Assembly (NCBI GenBank): GCA_027563935.2
Contig: JANVAS020000239.1
Span: 3,410,001 to 3,474,000, forward strand
Origin: Costus lasius
Lineage: Eukaryota > Streptophyta > Magnoliopsida > Zingiberales > Costaceae
Direction: 5' to 3'
Length of the DNA stretch: 64,000 nt
Shown here: piece after piece, positions 11,001 through 22,888 of the stretch
How positions within the stretch are numbered: the stretch's first letter is position 1
Layout of the letters: each line of letters opens with the position of its first letter
Program-made: the position numbers and the translations under genes
The notes under the pieces: model-generated
What the model saw: the letters and a program-made list of their open reading frames with translations, nothing else
Told to the model about the DNA's origin: nothing
Database searches by the model: none

Positions 11001-12621
11001 TGCATCCACTAGCCAGTAATTTCCTGGCCTGCAGGAAAGATATCACATGCGGTCCTTGGTCTGACACTAGACCTCTCACAAACAGTCGATTCCCATCTAA
11101 CATATTCAAAGTGATTACTTTCTCAAAGCAATCTACAGAGGCATGATGGGAAGACAACCAATCCATTCCTAAGATGATATCATAATCTTGCATGTCTAAG
11201 AGGATTAGATCTACCAGAAACTCATAACCCTCTACATGTACTACACAGTCAGCACAAACAGTATCTGTAGATAACGATTTTCCTAAGGGAGTAATCACAG
11301 ACACAGCATAATTCATCACCTTAGGTAACACAGGTAAACATGCAGCAAACTTAACAGATACAAAAGATAAATTTGCACCAGGGTCAAATAATATGCGGGC
11401 TAACTGATCAAATACGAATAAAGTACCTTCCACGACGGATCGGGAAGCTCGTGTATCCTTCTCAGCCACAGCATACACTCTAGTCTGGACTGTAGGCTTA
11501 TCTGCACCTCTAGGTTGCATCTCAGGTTCTTTGCAGTCCCTGGCCATGTGCCCCGGTTTCTTACACTTGAAGCATACACCATTCTTCCTATGGCAGTCTT
11601 TCACCAGATGTCCCTTGAGCCCACAATGACTACAAGTGATACCGTTTCTTGCATCCCTGGCATCCCTGAACTGCTGCGGTGCATCCCTGGACTGCTGCGG
11701 TGCCTTGTAGGAGTAAGGCTTATACCTGCTCTTCTTATAATCTTTATGCCTAGGGTACTTCTTACCCTTGCCGCCACTGCCATGCTGAGGAACCGCCGCC
11801 TCAGCTGCAGGAACTGCTGTCACGGCAACATGAGAACTCCTCTCAGATATATACCTCTCAATGGTGCGCGCTCGCCCAACAGTTTCAACATAGGTCTCCA
11901 AGTGTTGAGCACCAACCTGCTCTCTAATGTCCCATCTGAGACCTCTGAGAAACTTAGTAGCTCTCCTCTTTTCAGTGTTTATCAGATGAGGAGCATACTT
12001 TCCCAATTTCGTGAACTGTAATTCATACTGGTCCACAGTCATCTCACCCTGCTCCAGGTGAATAAATTCCACCTCTCGGTCCTCAACCAAGCTATCTGGG
12101 AAGTACTTCTCGTTAAATCGAGACAAGAAGTAAGGCCAATCCACAGTCTCATGTCTTTCTTCGGCAAGTCTCACCACGCCTTTCCACCACTCATCTGCGT
12201 CAGCACGCATCATGTAGGTGGTCAGACATAACTTGTCTTCGTCCGAGCAACGCATAACTTGGAAAATCTTTTCCAAGCACAGCTGCCAATTTTCGGCATT
12301 ACTGGATTCTGAGCCTCCATAAAATGAACTAGGACCCAGTTTCTGGAATTCACTCACAAGTGAAGCATAGCGCCTGTGAGCGCCCTCCTGAGAGTCATCC
12401 CCCACTGCCCGAGTAGTAGTCTGGGGTCTCTCTTGAGTCAGCTGCTGCAAAAGCTGCTGTTGTGCTTCTTGGTGCTGAGTCTGCTGCTGCTGCAGCATCT
12501 GAGCTTGCCTCTCTATCATAGCACCTTGTTGCTGAACCATGCCAGTCAGAGCCTCAATAGTTCTCGTGAGGTTCGGGGTCTGCTCGCCCTCATCACTAGC
12601 ATTTCCTCTGGTTCGCACCAT
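8028..12621 (-). pseudogene. G1 gag-pol polyprotein, frameshifted
   Basis: Single chromoviral gag-pol of about 1530 residues starting at [11 protein letters not shown], 129 bp after the primer site. A Gln-rich coiled-coil-like N-terminus (about 28-66) is followed by retrotransposon gag, two CCHC knuckles (about 330-343 and 350-363), an aspartic protease motif written DPGA at 413 where DSGA or DTGA is usual, RT with FIDD at about 748, RNase H with YTDAS at about 894, an HHCC zinc region, and integrase with the final catalytic Glu at 1277 (DGQTER). One extra A in the GGAAAACTATT stretch at 8681-8690 shifts the frame after NNSF. The remaining 212 codons (8666-8028), including a chromodomain-like EEATWETEADM tail, are in another frame. 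G2 lacks the extra base. Confidence 0.95.
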
Positions 12622-12764
12622 CTTAAATGCCTACACACGCATATCATAGTCACACACATATCATAGTCAGGAAAACAATCATAAACCTATTAGGTGTCTA
12701 GCAATACACAAACATGTTTTCCCCCAAACTAAGTTTTAGCTAGCCAACTCCTCTGATACCATTC
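12622..12764 (-). promoter_or_regulatory. G1 short leader with primer binding site (12751-12761)
   Basis: On the minus strand TGGTATCAGAG (12761-12751) lies three bases inside the 5' LTR and complements initiator Met tRNA. The rest of the leader to the gag ATG is short and AT-rich. Confidence 0.88.
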
Positions 12765-15700
12765 TGTAACATCCCACATTCTTAACCCCAAACAAATGAC
12801 ACAATTCACAAATAATACAGGATGTTTCATATAAGATCGATCATATGCTAGGAAAAACCGAGTTCAAGAAAAACACGATCTGAAAAAATTCCATAAATCC
12901 GCACATAAAAATTCACAAAACACAAATCTCATAAGGGTACCTGCCACCACGCAATACTTGCACTAGACATATGCAAGTTACAGTTATATCAAAACCGATT
13001 AAAATTCATAAAATCCATAAAGGTACCTGCCACCAGGCAATACTTGCACTAGACATATGCAAGTTACAGTTGTATCAAAACCGATTGCAAAAATACACAT
13101 CAACTTCAATCTCAAAACAAATCCACAAAATCGATTTTATAAACTGACACCAAACACCGAAACCAGGCTGAAGCCCGCGGTGACACAAAAATCAAACTCA
13201 GTTGACTGCCACAATCTGGCAACACAAATTCACATAGTTCATATGGTTCATATCACATGGTTCACATAGTCTCATGATTCATATTCGGCCACAGCCGGCC
13301 TCAAATTAATTAAGCATAAATCACAACATCAATATCATGCTAACTGCGCCCCTGCTCTATACCTGAAAATAATGAGGGGTGAGCTACACAGCCCAGTGAG
13401 TGGATAGTCTAAATCGACCATCCATAACATACACTCAAAAATATAGGCAGATTATTTTAAAAATCTTTAGCAGGAACATTATGTCAACATATAACAAAAT
13501 CAAGAAACAGAAATCATATAGACAATCAGATGTACACACTAGCATATAACAAACTCATATTCACAAGCTCAGGTTCTAGAGTTTTACTCTAACCCAATTA
13601 AACACATATATTTTAAACCAACTAAAGACATAACAACTTAGGTTCACAAACTCAGGTTCTAGAGTTATACTCTAAACCACTAAACACACCAACACATAAT
13701 CAACCTAGTTGTCCAGCATATTCAGTAGTGACCAATATGGTCTAACCCGGCTTGGCCAAAGCACTGGGAGCCGCATGCAACACATAAACATGGAAAGTGA
13801 GTAGAATCAAGAGGTGGCCCCCGCCAGGTCACGACGTGGCACTTTGCTCCCTCACCCCATAACACATCAGAGTGATGACATCAAGAGGTGGCCCCTGTCT
13901 GATCAAGACATGGCACTTTGCGTCTTATATCACCCCATCACATAAAGAGTAATGACATCAAGAGGTGGCCCCTGTCTGATCAAGACATGGCACTTTGCGT
14001 CTTATATTACCCCATCACATAAAAGAGAAATGACATCAAGAGGTGGCCCCTGTCCGACCAAGACATGGCACTTTGCGTCAAATCCCGTTCTCCCAAAAGG
14101 TTCCTACTGGACAACAGACATATCTTATTTCATATTTCACATAGGTGAACATATTTCACAAAGGTGGACTCCTAAGTGTCAACTAGACTCTAGGATAGTC
14201 ATCACAAAAATCATATCGGCAGGCTGAACATCAACCCCCATCACAATAATCATAATAGGCAGGCTGAACATCAACCTCCTCACATATCACAATACAGGGC
14301 TGAAATTCAAACCCTTAACATAACACATAAGGACTATCCCCTTGAGTTCATAGTTACACCTAGCCTTAGTCCTAACCATCACATAATCACATAATTTTCC
14401 AAATTCACATAACCCATGATTTTCCAAATTCACAAGATCACACATATTGTTCAAAATTCACATAATCACACATATTGTTCAAAATCATATAACATAACAC
14501 ATAATATTTTATATTCGAATATCACCGAATACAGTGTAGTCCTTAAATTTCATGCTGATTAGTTTAATCAAATTTTTGCTATGTTATCACCCAAATTTTC
14601 TCAAACAAAATACATGACTATAACATATAATATGTTACACACATAAAGAAATAACCAAGGTAGTGTTAACAGCATTTATAAAGCATCCATAAAATCAACA
14701 TAAATTGTAGAACATGTATTCCTATAAATCACTTTACAATTTACCACAAATTACCACATGTAACATATTAACTACAAACACCAAAATTCGGTTTTTATAG
14801 ACAAGTATCAAGGTCATCAAGGCTTCGGTTTTCATGTTAACTACAAACATCAATTTCGGTTTTCATAAACAATTATCAAGAACATCAAGATTTCGGTTTA
14901 CATGTTAAATACAAACATCAATTTCGGTTTTTATAAACAATTATCAAGAACATCAAGATTTCGGTTTTAACTATAATTAACAAGGATTTCATACCCAAAA
15001 TTCAATGATTTAATGCTACCAAAATTCCTATAAAAATACCTTAAATTTCATACAAATTTTCGGTTAAATAATCATCATATAATCACCTTTGAAAATTCGG
15101 TTTTCATGATATATTCAACTTTACAAAAATTTGGTTCTCATGAAGAAACATCTTGAATTTCGGTTTTAACATGATAAAAATTCCAATAATTCAATTGTAT
15201 CAAGTCACAAACACAACCAAACTAATAGATCAAATAAGACATTCCACTCACCTCTTAAACCGAAAATTCTCCACAAAAGAAATCGTCTAAGACTTTGGAA
15301 TGCTCCTAGGAAGACGCCAACAATTTACAAGGAACACCTCCAAACACCCAGATGCCGGCCAAAGGAAGAAAAGGAAGAGGAAGAAGAATTTTCGCCTCCA
15401 AGTCTCCAAAAATCGCCCACTCCTTCCTAGCCGTCGCCCAAGTTTTCTTCAAGCCAAAAATCGCCAAAAACTCCACCCTAACCGAAATTACCCACTTATG
15501 TTTCGGTTTTTAATGTTTAACCCTCTAACCAATTAATTCAAAAGGGTTTAACCCATTTAACTAAAAATTTGAATTTTAAAACCCAATTATTTTAAACCCA
15601 ATAACCCCTAGTTTAAGTGAAAGTCCAATAAGGTTAAACTAACATCCAACAAGCTAGTTAACTAATTAAATTTAACATCCACTAACCATCCACTTAACGA

Positions 15701-16016
15701 AATCCATTAAGGATTTAATTAATATCCAATAAGGATTTAATTAACCAATAACTCCAATTAATTAACAATTAATTAACTTAAATTAACAAGCAATAAACTC
15801 TAATTAATTAACCGAAAACTAGCATCCAATGAGCTAGTTAATTAATTAGCATTAACATCCAAAAACCTCTAATTTAATTAACTATAATTCAACAACCAAA
15901 ATCTCTAATTAATTTATCATAAATAACAATCAATACACAGGAATAATAACATAGTCAATAATTTTATTTAAATCAAAAATAATGCTTACCAGGACTCAAG
16001 ATCCTTGGATCTTACA
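12765..16016 (-). repeat. G1 5' LTR
   Basis: 3252 bp, same length as 4747-7998. Four substitutions noticed, for example A6034 versus G14052. It carries the promoter of the minus-strand element and the same internal arrays, including the 75-bp units at 13806-14079. Confidence 0.95.
13806..14079 (-). repeat. Tandem repeat in G1 5' LTR, about 4 x 75 bp
   Basis: Same four-unit array as 5788-6061, with two of the four LTR differences inside it. Confidence 0.85.
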
Positions 16017-16021
16017 GGAGT

Positions 16022-16435
16022 AGGTCAGGTCAGCTTGACCATGTAGGCTACATATGTGGAGCATATGGTAGCACATGGAGGCAGCCATCTGTGGGATCAG
16101 AGACTGTGTTGTACTAACTCAGTTGGCACAGTCTGCTGGATTGCCCAGATGAAGGGGAATCGCACGGGTTGGCGATTGGCAGGGACTGCCTACCAGAAAT
16201 TAGTGCTTGTACTCTCTGTGCATCTTATCTCGCCTGAGCGGGATGCGGAGACCAAGTATGAAATCTGGATCCCATCTCACTAAAAGAGTGTAACTCTTTC
16301 GGACTGTTTTTATGGATTTTTCAGTCAGATAAAATAGTGAGAAAAAGAATCATTCTTAAGTCCTGATTGATTCTTAACATTGATACTGACCTTGCTGTTC
16401 TTGCATTGTTGTAGATTCCTGCAGCAACGAACACC
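16022..16435 (+). other. C1 untranslated leader, part 2
   Basis: Continuation of the copia leader after the gypsy insertion, colinear with C2 34021-34430. No coding signal. It ends at CACCATGAACTTC, where gag begins. Confidence 0.85.
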
Positions 16436-19400
16436 ATGAACTTCAATGTGCGATCCCTACTGGAAAGGGAGAAGTTTGCTGGGCCAAACTTCTCAGACTG
16501 GTACGGACACCTTAAGATTGTTCTTAAGGCAGAGAGGAAACTGTATGTCCTCGAGACGGCGATACCGCCTCAACCCGCTCCGAACGCCGCAAGGGCGGTT
16601 CGGGAAACCTATGAAAAGCATGCCAACGATAGCATTGATGTCGCTTGCCTGATGCTAGCGTCTATGAAGCCACCGCTGCAGCGTCAGCATGAGGATATGT
16701 CTGCTATAGAAATTATAGCAAACCTCAAGATGCTGTATGCTGCACAGGCGAGGACTGAGCGCTATAACTTGACCAAGCTGTTCTTTCAGAGCAAACTGGC
16801 TGAAGGGAGTCCAGTGGGAGCTCACGTGCTCAAGATGATTGGGCACAAGGAGGCTCTAGAGAAACTGGGACATACCATCAATCAGGAGCTTGCTATAGAT
16901 ATTATTCTGCAGTCTCTACCGCCCTCTTTCGATGCGTTCATCATTAACTTTAATATGAACAAAATCGACTGTACTCCGGCAGAATTGCTGAATATGCTAT
17001 TGACTACTGAGGAGACTCTGAAGGGGAAGCCTTCAACCTCTGTCTTAATGTTTCCTTATAGGAACAAGAAGAAGGGCAAGAAGGGCAAAGCCCCAGTCAA
17101 GAACTACAACAAGGCGCTGAAACAAAAGGTTAAGCGGTCGAAGGAGTACAGATGTTTCCACTGTGGCCAGCTGGGTCACTAGAAAAAGGACTGTAAAGCG
17201 CTCCAAGGAGACAAGAAGGGAAGCATCGCTTCTGGCTCAGGTATTTATGTGACTGAGGTCATGTTTTCTTCTTCTGTAATAACATGGGTGTTAGACACTG
17301 CATGTGGAGTTCACATTTGTTCAAATGTACAGGAACTCAAGAGAAGAAGACAGGTGGGACAGCATGAGGTGGACCTACGAGTTGGAAATGGGGCACGGGT
17401 TGCTGCTGTTGCTGTAGGAGAATATTACATCTCATTACCATCTGGACTTGTATTAGAATTAAACAATTGTTATTTTGTTCCTAGCATTACCAAGAATATT
17501 ATCTCTATTCCTGCTCTTGTCAGGAAAGGGTTTTCCTTTGAATGCAATATTTCAAAGTGTGTTTTATCTTTAGATAATATTGTTTATGCTACTGGATCAA
17601 TTAGCAATGGGTTATTCATGTTGGACATGGAATGTTCTATACAAAATATTGATAATAAGAAAGCCAAGTATGCTGATGATAGCACCTTGCTATGGCATAG
17701 TCGTTTAGGCCATATTAACAAGAAACGCATTAAGCGGTTGCATGAACATGGACTGCTGGGATCATTCTCCTATGAGGAGATTGATACATGCAAAGCTTGT
17801 TTAATGGGCAAAATGACGAAGTCACCTTTTCCTAATAAAGGTCAAAGGGCTTCAGGTTTACTTAACCTTATACACAGTGATGTGTGTGGGCCATTTAGTA
17901 AACATGCCAGGGGTGGCTTTCAATACTTCATTACCTTTACTGATGATTTCAGTAGATATGGGTATGTCTATTTAATGAGACATAAAAGTGAATCTTTTGA
18001 CAAGTTCAAAGAGTTCAAGAATGAAGTACAGAATCAGCTAGGCCGAAATATCAAGGCACTTCGTTCTGATCGAGGTGGAGAATACTTGAGTCATGCGTTT
18101 ACTGACTATCTGAAGGAGTGTGGGATTATCTCACAGCTCACTCCGCCAGGAACACCGCAATGGAATGGTGTGTCCGAGAGGAGAAATAGAACGTTACTTG
18201 ATATGGTTCGTTCTATGATGAGTCAGGCTACTCTACCTTACTCCTTTTGGGGATTTGCACTGGAAACAGCTGCAAAGGTACTAAACCGAGTGCCATCCAA
18301 GGCAGTTTCAAAGACTCCATATGAATTATGGTATGGGAAACAGCCGAGCTTGACATTTATGAGGATCTGGGGTTGCGAGGCTTATGTCAAAAAGCTCGCC
18401 TCTGGGAAACTAGAGAGCAGATCTGACAAATGCATCTTTGTCGGTTACCCTAAGGAAACTAAGGGTTATTATTTCTACGATCCCAAAGAGAACAAGGTAT
18501 TTGTTGCTCGGACGGCCATTTTTCTTGAGAAGGAGTTTCTTCTGCAAGAGGCCAGTGGGAGAGAAATACAGCTGGATGAGAATCCAGAGAAAGGACAAAG
18601 TAGTCAAGCACAGTTGGATGAGCCTGAGCGGTTAGAACAGGTTATTGAACAACCTGAGGCTCAGATATCACGGGAACCGCGAAGATCGGGAAGGATTCGT
18701 CGACAGCCTGAGCGCTATGACGGAGTCTACATCATTGATAATGATGAACCCCTTACTTATGCGGATGCGGTCAGTGGACCGGACTCAGCTAGATGGCTTG
18801 AAGCTATGCGAGCCGAGATGGACTCCATGTCAGATAACCAAGTATGGGATTTGGTTGATCCGCCTCCGGGAGTTATCCCTATAGGCTGTAAATGGATCTT
18901 CAAGAAGAAGATTGACATGGATGGTAACGTGGTTACCTATAAAGGCAGGCTAGTTGCGAAAGGTTTCAAACAAATCTATGGGATAGATTATGATGAAACT
19001 TTCTCACCTGTAGCCATGTTTAAGTCTATTCGGATTCTTCTCGCGATAGCTGCATATTATGATTATGAGATCTAGCAAATGGATGTGAAAACTGCTTTCC
19101 TTAATGGAAATTTGCAGGAGGATGTGTATATGACACAACCTGAAGGTTTCACTAATCCATCAGATCGTCATAAAATATGCAAGTTAAAGAAGTCCATTTA
19201 TGGACTTAAACAAGCATCAAGAAGCTGGAATATTCGTTTTGATGAATCAATCAGTGAATTTGGTTTCATCAAGAATGAAGATGACCCGTGTGTATATAAG
19301 AGGTTTAGTGGGAGCGTAATTACTTTCCTAGTCCTCTACGTCGATGATATCTTAATCATTGGAAATGATATTCCTGAACTGCATGCTGTTAAGGCATGGT

Positions 19401-20320
19401 TAAGGAAATGTTTCCAGATGAAAGATTTAGGAGAAGCAGCCTATGTATTAGGTGTAAAGATCTACAGGGATAGATCTAAGAGGCTTCTCGGGCTGTGCCA
19501 GAGTACTTACATCGATAAAGTCCTGGAGAGATTTCATTTAGAGAATTCTAAAAGAGGATATCTTCCAGTCAGACATGGTCTGAATCTTTCGAAGAGTCAG
19601 TGTCCACAAACACAGACTGAGAAAGATGAAATGGACAATACGCCTTATGCTTCGGCTATTGGGTCCATTATGTATGCGATGTTGTGTACTTGCCCTGACG
19701 TCGCTTATGGGTTAAGCGTGACCAGTCGATTCCAAAGTAATCCAGGTCAGGCGCACTGGATTGCAGTCAAGAACATCTTGAAATATCTGCGGAGGACCAA
19801 AGATATGTTCTTGATATATGGTGGTCAGGAAGAACTCAGTATTGAAGGATATACTGACGCTTCGTTCCAATCTGACCAGGATGATTTCCGATCGCAATCA
19901 GGCTATGTTTTTAGCTTGAATGGAGGAGCAGTGGTGTGGAAAAGTTTCAAACAGTCTATCGTTGCTGATTCTACAACTGAAGCCGAGTATGTTGCAGCCT
20001 CAGAAGCATCAAAGGAGGCAGTGTGGATTCGTAAGTTCGTGAGAGAACTTGGTGTTGTTCCTTCGAGTGCAGATCCTTTGGTTATCTTCTGTGATAACAC
20101 TGGAGGAATCGCACAGGCAAAGGAACCACGGTCGCACCAGAAGTCCAAGCACATACAGAGACGGTTTCACTTGATCCGGGAGATCATTGATCGTGGCGAG
20201 ATCAAAGTCTGCAAGGTTCATACAGATGACAATCTGGCTGACCCGCTTACCAAGCCTCTGGCGCAGCAGAAGCATGAGAAGCACTGTAATAATATGGGTT
20301 TGAGATTCCTCAACCATTAG
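16436..20320 (+). pseudogene. C1 copia gag-pol polyprotein with two TAG codons
   Basis: One uninterrupted frame of 1294 codons apart from TAG at codon 249 (17180) and codon 880 (19073). Order: gag; CCHC knuckle C240-C243-H248-C253, in which the first TAG replaces the Trp after the His; protease WVLDTACG (Asp about 287); GAG-pre-integrase WHSRLGHINKKR; integrase with SDVCGPF, LRSDRGGEY and SERRNR giving the D-D-E residues; RT with YVDDILI near residue 970; RNase H with YTDASF, TEAEY and CDNTG; end at LADPLTKPL. C3 has TGG at both TAG sites. Both changes are G-to-A on this strand, equal to C-to-T in CAG context on the other. The internal stops should prevent a full polyprotein. Confidence 0.95.
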
Positions 20321-20329
20321 ATTAAGTGC

Positions 20330-20339
20330 AAGTGGGAGA
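20330..20339 (+). promoter_or_regulatory. C1 polypurine tract
   Basis: AAGTGGGAGA lies directly before the 3' LTR TGTTGGGG. The same tract precedes the C3 3' LTR on the other strand. Confidence 0.85.
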
Positions 20340-20340
20340 T

Positions 20341-22027
20341 TGTTGGGGTATGCCCTTAAGGCTAATGTTTGAGGCCTTGGGATTGTATCAGTATCATGTA
20401 TAAACTCTTTTGTTTATAAAGGCAATGGTTGTTATTCAGTTTGTTACATTGTCTGCTGCAATAAGTGTGCTTCTGAATAATGTCTCAAAGCTGTTCAGCT
20501 AGGCTGACATGTACTTTTGTCCTTAGTCGATATATCTTGGTGAACATGAGACAGCCTTGATATGATTGAGACTAATATGTGTTCTAATCTTATAGGATGC
20601 TTCGAGCATGGAATAAGATGTAGACTCATGGGTACATTGGATGTACTGGACAGAGCCTACTAGGATATTCAATTGCTTGTCACAATGTGAATAATCCTTG
20701 ATTGTAACAAGTGGCACATGTCCTCTGACTTGAGATCGCTTGTGTTTCTAAATGATGATTGTCATTGTTTTGAGTTAGTTCAATATCATTTGAAACATAA
20801 TGATTATAGACTATCTTGGATAATGAGCTTGAGTCAGGTTAGGGCACTAGTGATAGACAAAGGATTGCCATCTCCTTGATTAGAGTGTGATGTTCAAAAG
20901 GGGCCCCCCTGGATGAGATGATTGAGAAAGTGTATGGCCATACCCAGGTGACTGTGTTCATCTGATCTAATCATGCTCATCATATTGGAGTTACAGGCTT
21001 GACACGCTTGTCCAATAAGAACATCCAGTGGCAAAGGAATCATGTATGCCTAGTGAGTTAATTCACACTTGTGCTGTGGTTTGGGTGTAGTCTTGGAAGA
21101 CTCTTTCTTTTATATCGGGAGACAGTGATGTGTTGCTAGATACCCCTCACTGATTGTGATGACGTAAGTTATCGTTACCGACATTTAAAGGAAACCCTCA
21201 GGGTCGCACAATTTGATGATATGGCTTACTTAAGTCAGATCGTGTGGACTGAATTGTTTAGGTTCAGTTTAAAGGGATTTAATCTCTGATTGTGAGTGAG
21301 ATCTGGTCTGATCATGTTTGATTGATTAGGGCTTGAGATCGGTAAGCTTCGATTGAGAGAATGGATGCTAAATCGGTGAGATCAGGAGCATTAAGAGATC
21401 AACGGTCAGATCAAGTACCTTAGGGTTTAATGTGATCTAGACTAATGGCTTGGGTTAATTGGTCTTTGAACCAAACCAAAATTGAACCAGCTCATCATGT
21501 GAGCGCACGGTTCAAGTTAAGAGAAATATGCGATTGGGAAAAAAAACCCTTGATCGCATGTTGAGGAGTGGCTTTCTATTTTTAGAAAGCATGATCACAT
21601 ACGTGACCACGCCTCACCTCTTCACGCCTATTGTTGTCGCCCCTCTCTTCTCGTGTGTTGGCTTGGGGGCATTCTCGTGGAAGAGGTTTTGACGACAAGG
21701 AAGAATCGCCAAGCAGTGGATCTCATCCTCTTCATCCCTTCTCACACGACAAGGTCACTTGGAGAACCTTGCTAGCACAAGGAGCATCCAAGGAGCAAGC
21801 CATCGATCATCTTGTGTGTGGCGCTTTGGAGGAGAACCCCATCGTTCTCTCTTCTTCCTAGACACCATCTAAGCGATGGCCATGGTATGAGTTGCTACCA
21901 TTCTATGCAATTGATTTTAAAGTTGATCATATATCATGCATTCGATCCCTAGAAACCCCTTCCGCTGCATGTAAACCTCCATATGCGCCTATTAGGGTTT
22001 CGCTCCCCCCTTGTTAGGGGACCTTCA
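20341..22027 (+). repeat. C1 3' LTR
   Basis: 1687 bp, the same length as the 5' LTR, ending ACCTTCA and followed by the GGTTT target duplication. About 15 substitutions against 1645-3331. Confidence 0.95.
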
Positions 22028-22201
22028 GGTTTCACCGCCGCGACTCACATAGTGCATGTCCGGTCGTCAAATTTGAAGGGAAGCTATGCCTGGAGTAAGA
22101 GAACACGCCCCAGAAGTTTCAGAGGAAAAGGAGACCAATTGGAGGAGAAATTAACAAAAACGGAGGCGCCGCTACTATTCATCGACGCTCAACTCAAAAT
22201 T

Positions 22202-22227
22202 ACGGCTGTAATTTATATTACAGCCGT
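22202..22227 (+). other. Covarying hairpin ACGGCTGTAAT/ATTACAGCCGT
   Basis: Perfect 11-bp stem with a TTAT loop. The homologous site at 62399-62424 reads ACGGGTGTAAT/ATTACACCCGT, so a C-G pair has become a G-C pair with pairing intact. Confidence 0.7.
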
Positions 22228-22644
22228 GCTGTATTTTTTGAAACCCTCTTCTCCCTTTGATTTTCAATCTTTTGAAGCCATGGATTATTCTAACTCCTTC
22301 ATTATGCTAGCTTAAACCTTTATGGGACATGGGGGAGTAATTCCCTTTGATTTTCTCAATGACTAGATACTTTTTACTTTCATCATGATAGTTCTATTTT
22401 GATGATTCTACCTATGCGATTATTGCTCTAAAATTATCCTTAATTTATTTATTGTCATGCATGATATAGAGTTTTCGCAATATGGACTAAAAAGTGATTT
22501 GCTTGAGAACTTGGAACCCTAAAATTGAATAATAGGAACTCACCGTACGAAATTAGGTTAAGTTCTTATTTCTTGATTTTAGTAATTTTATTGCCATGTT
22601 TGATAATTATGAACCTAGGATTGAGTTATTATGTCAAATGTGGA

Positions 22645-22888
22645 GATCCTGCACGAAAGTGAAGATCAGAACCTTGGAGAACCATAGGTGGAATGTGTGT
22701 TGAAACTTGGATGCGCGAAAGCGATCCTTGAGATTCCACTCGAGACGATCAACTTAGAATTTGGATGCATGAAAGTGATCCTTGAATTCTTCGTTTGGTG
22801 ATTTACTTATTTATAGCATTGGGATAAATCTTGCGCGAAAGCGAAGATTAGTCCCTGCATGGTTGTCTGCACGAAAGTGAGACAATCC
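22645..22888 (+). other. Array of five GAAA-tetraloop hairpins
   Basis: Five stem-loops at 22645-22667, 22709-22727, 22756-22790, 22821-22855 and 22861-22888 share T, an unpaired g, a 3-bp upper stem, a GAAA loop and A. The upper stems are CAC/GTG, CGC/GCG, CAT/GTG, CGC/GCG and CAC/GTG. The lower stems differ in sequence (GATC/GATC, GGAT/ATCC, GGAT/ATCC, AATCTT/AAGATT, TTGTCT/AGACAA) but pair. The array sits in the LTR part nearest the primer site, so it would lie in the RNA leader. Role unknown. Confidence 0.7.

Larger units (their letters stand above)
4747..16016 (-). mobile_element. Gypsy element G1 (Tekay/Del-like chromovirus)
   Basis: 11,270-bp minus-strand element with two 3252-bp LTRs, a Met-tRNA primer site, gag-pol ending in a chromodomain, and a polypurine tract. 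GGAGT is duplicated at 4742-4746 and 16017-16021, exactly where uninterrupted C2 reads CCAGGGAGTAGG. I see only four differences between its LTRs (about 0.12%), so it is much younger than its host C1. It nevertheless carries a +1 frameshift in pol and an altered protease motif. Confidence 0.96.
1645..22027 (+). mobile_element. Copia element C1 (Angela/BARE-like), containing gypsy G1
   Basis: Complete LTR retrotransposon: 1687-bp LTRs (1645-3331 and 20341-22027) with TG...CA ends, a Met-tRNA primer site, a long leader, gag-pol and a polypurine tract. The 5-bp target duplication GGTTT flanks it. The gag-PR-INT-RT-RNase H order is copia. The LTR start TGTTGGGGTATGCCC and the LTR length resemble the Angela/BARE-1 lineage (inference). 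Its leader is interrupted by gypsy G1 at 4747-16016; without G1 the element is about 9.1 kb. By eye the LTRs differ at about 15 sites (about 0.9%), so the insertion is fairly recent. Two in-frame TAG codons disable the polyprotein. Confidence 0.95.

Noticed and set aside
17180..17182. Programmed TAG read-through as in gammaretroviruses
   Set aside because: The stop falls inside the zinc knuckle rather than at a gag-pol border, C3 has Trp, and no clear downstream read-through signal was seen. Kept only as an alternative.
22709..22727. E2F binding site (GCGCGAAA)
   Set aside because: Only hairpins of the CGC type match the E2F consensus. The CAC, CAT and TGT types do not, while base pairing is kept in all, so structure explains the set better.
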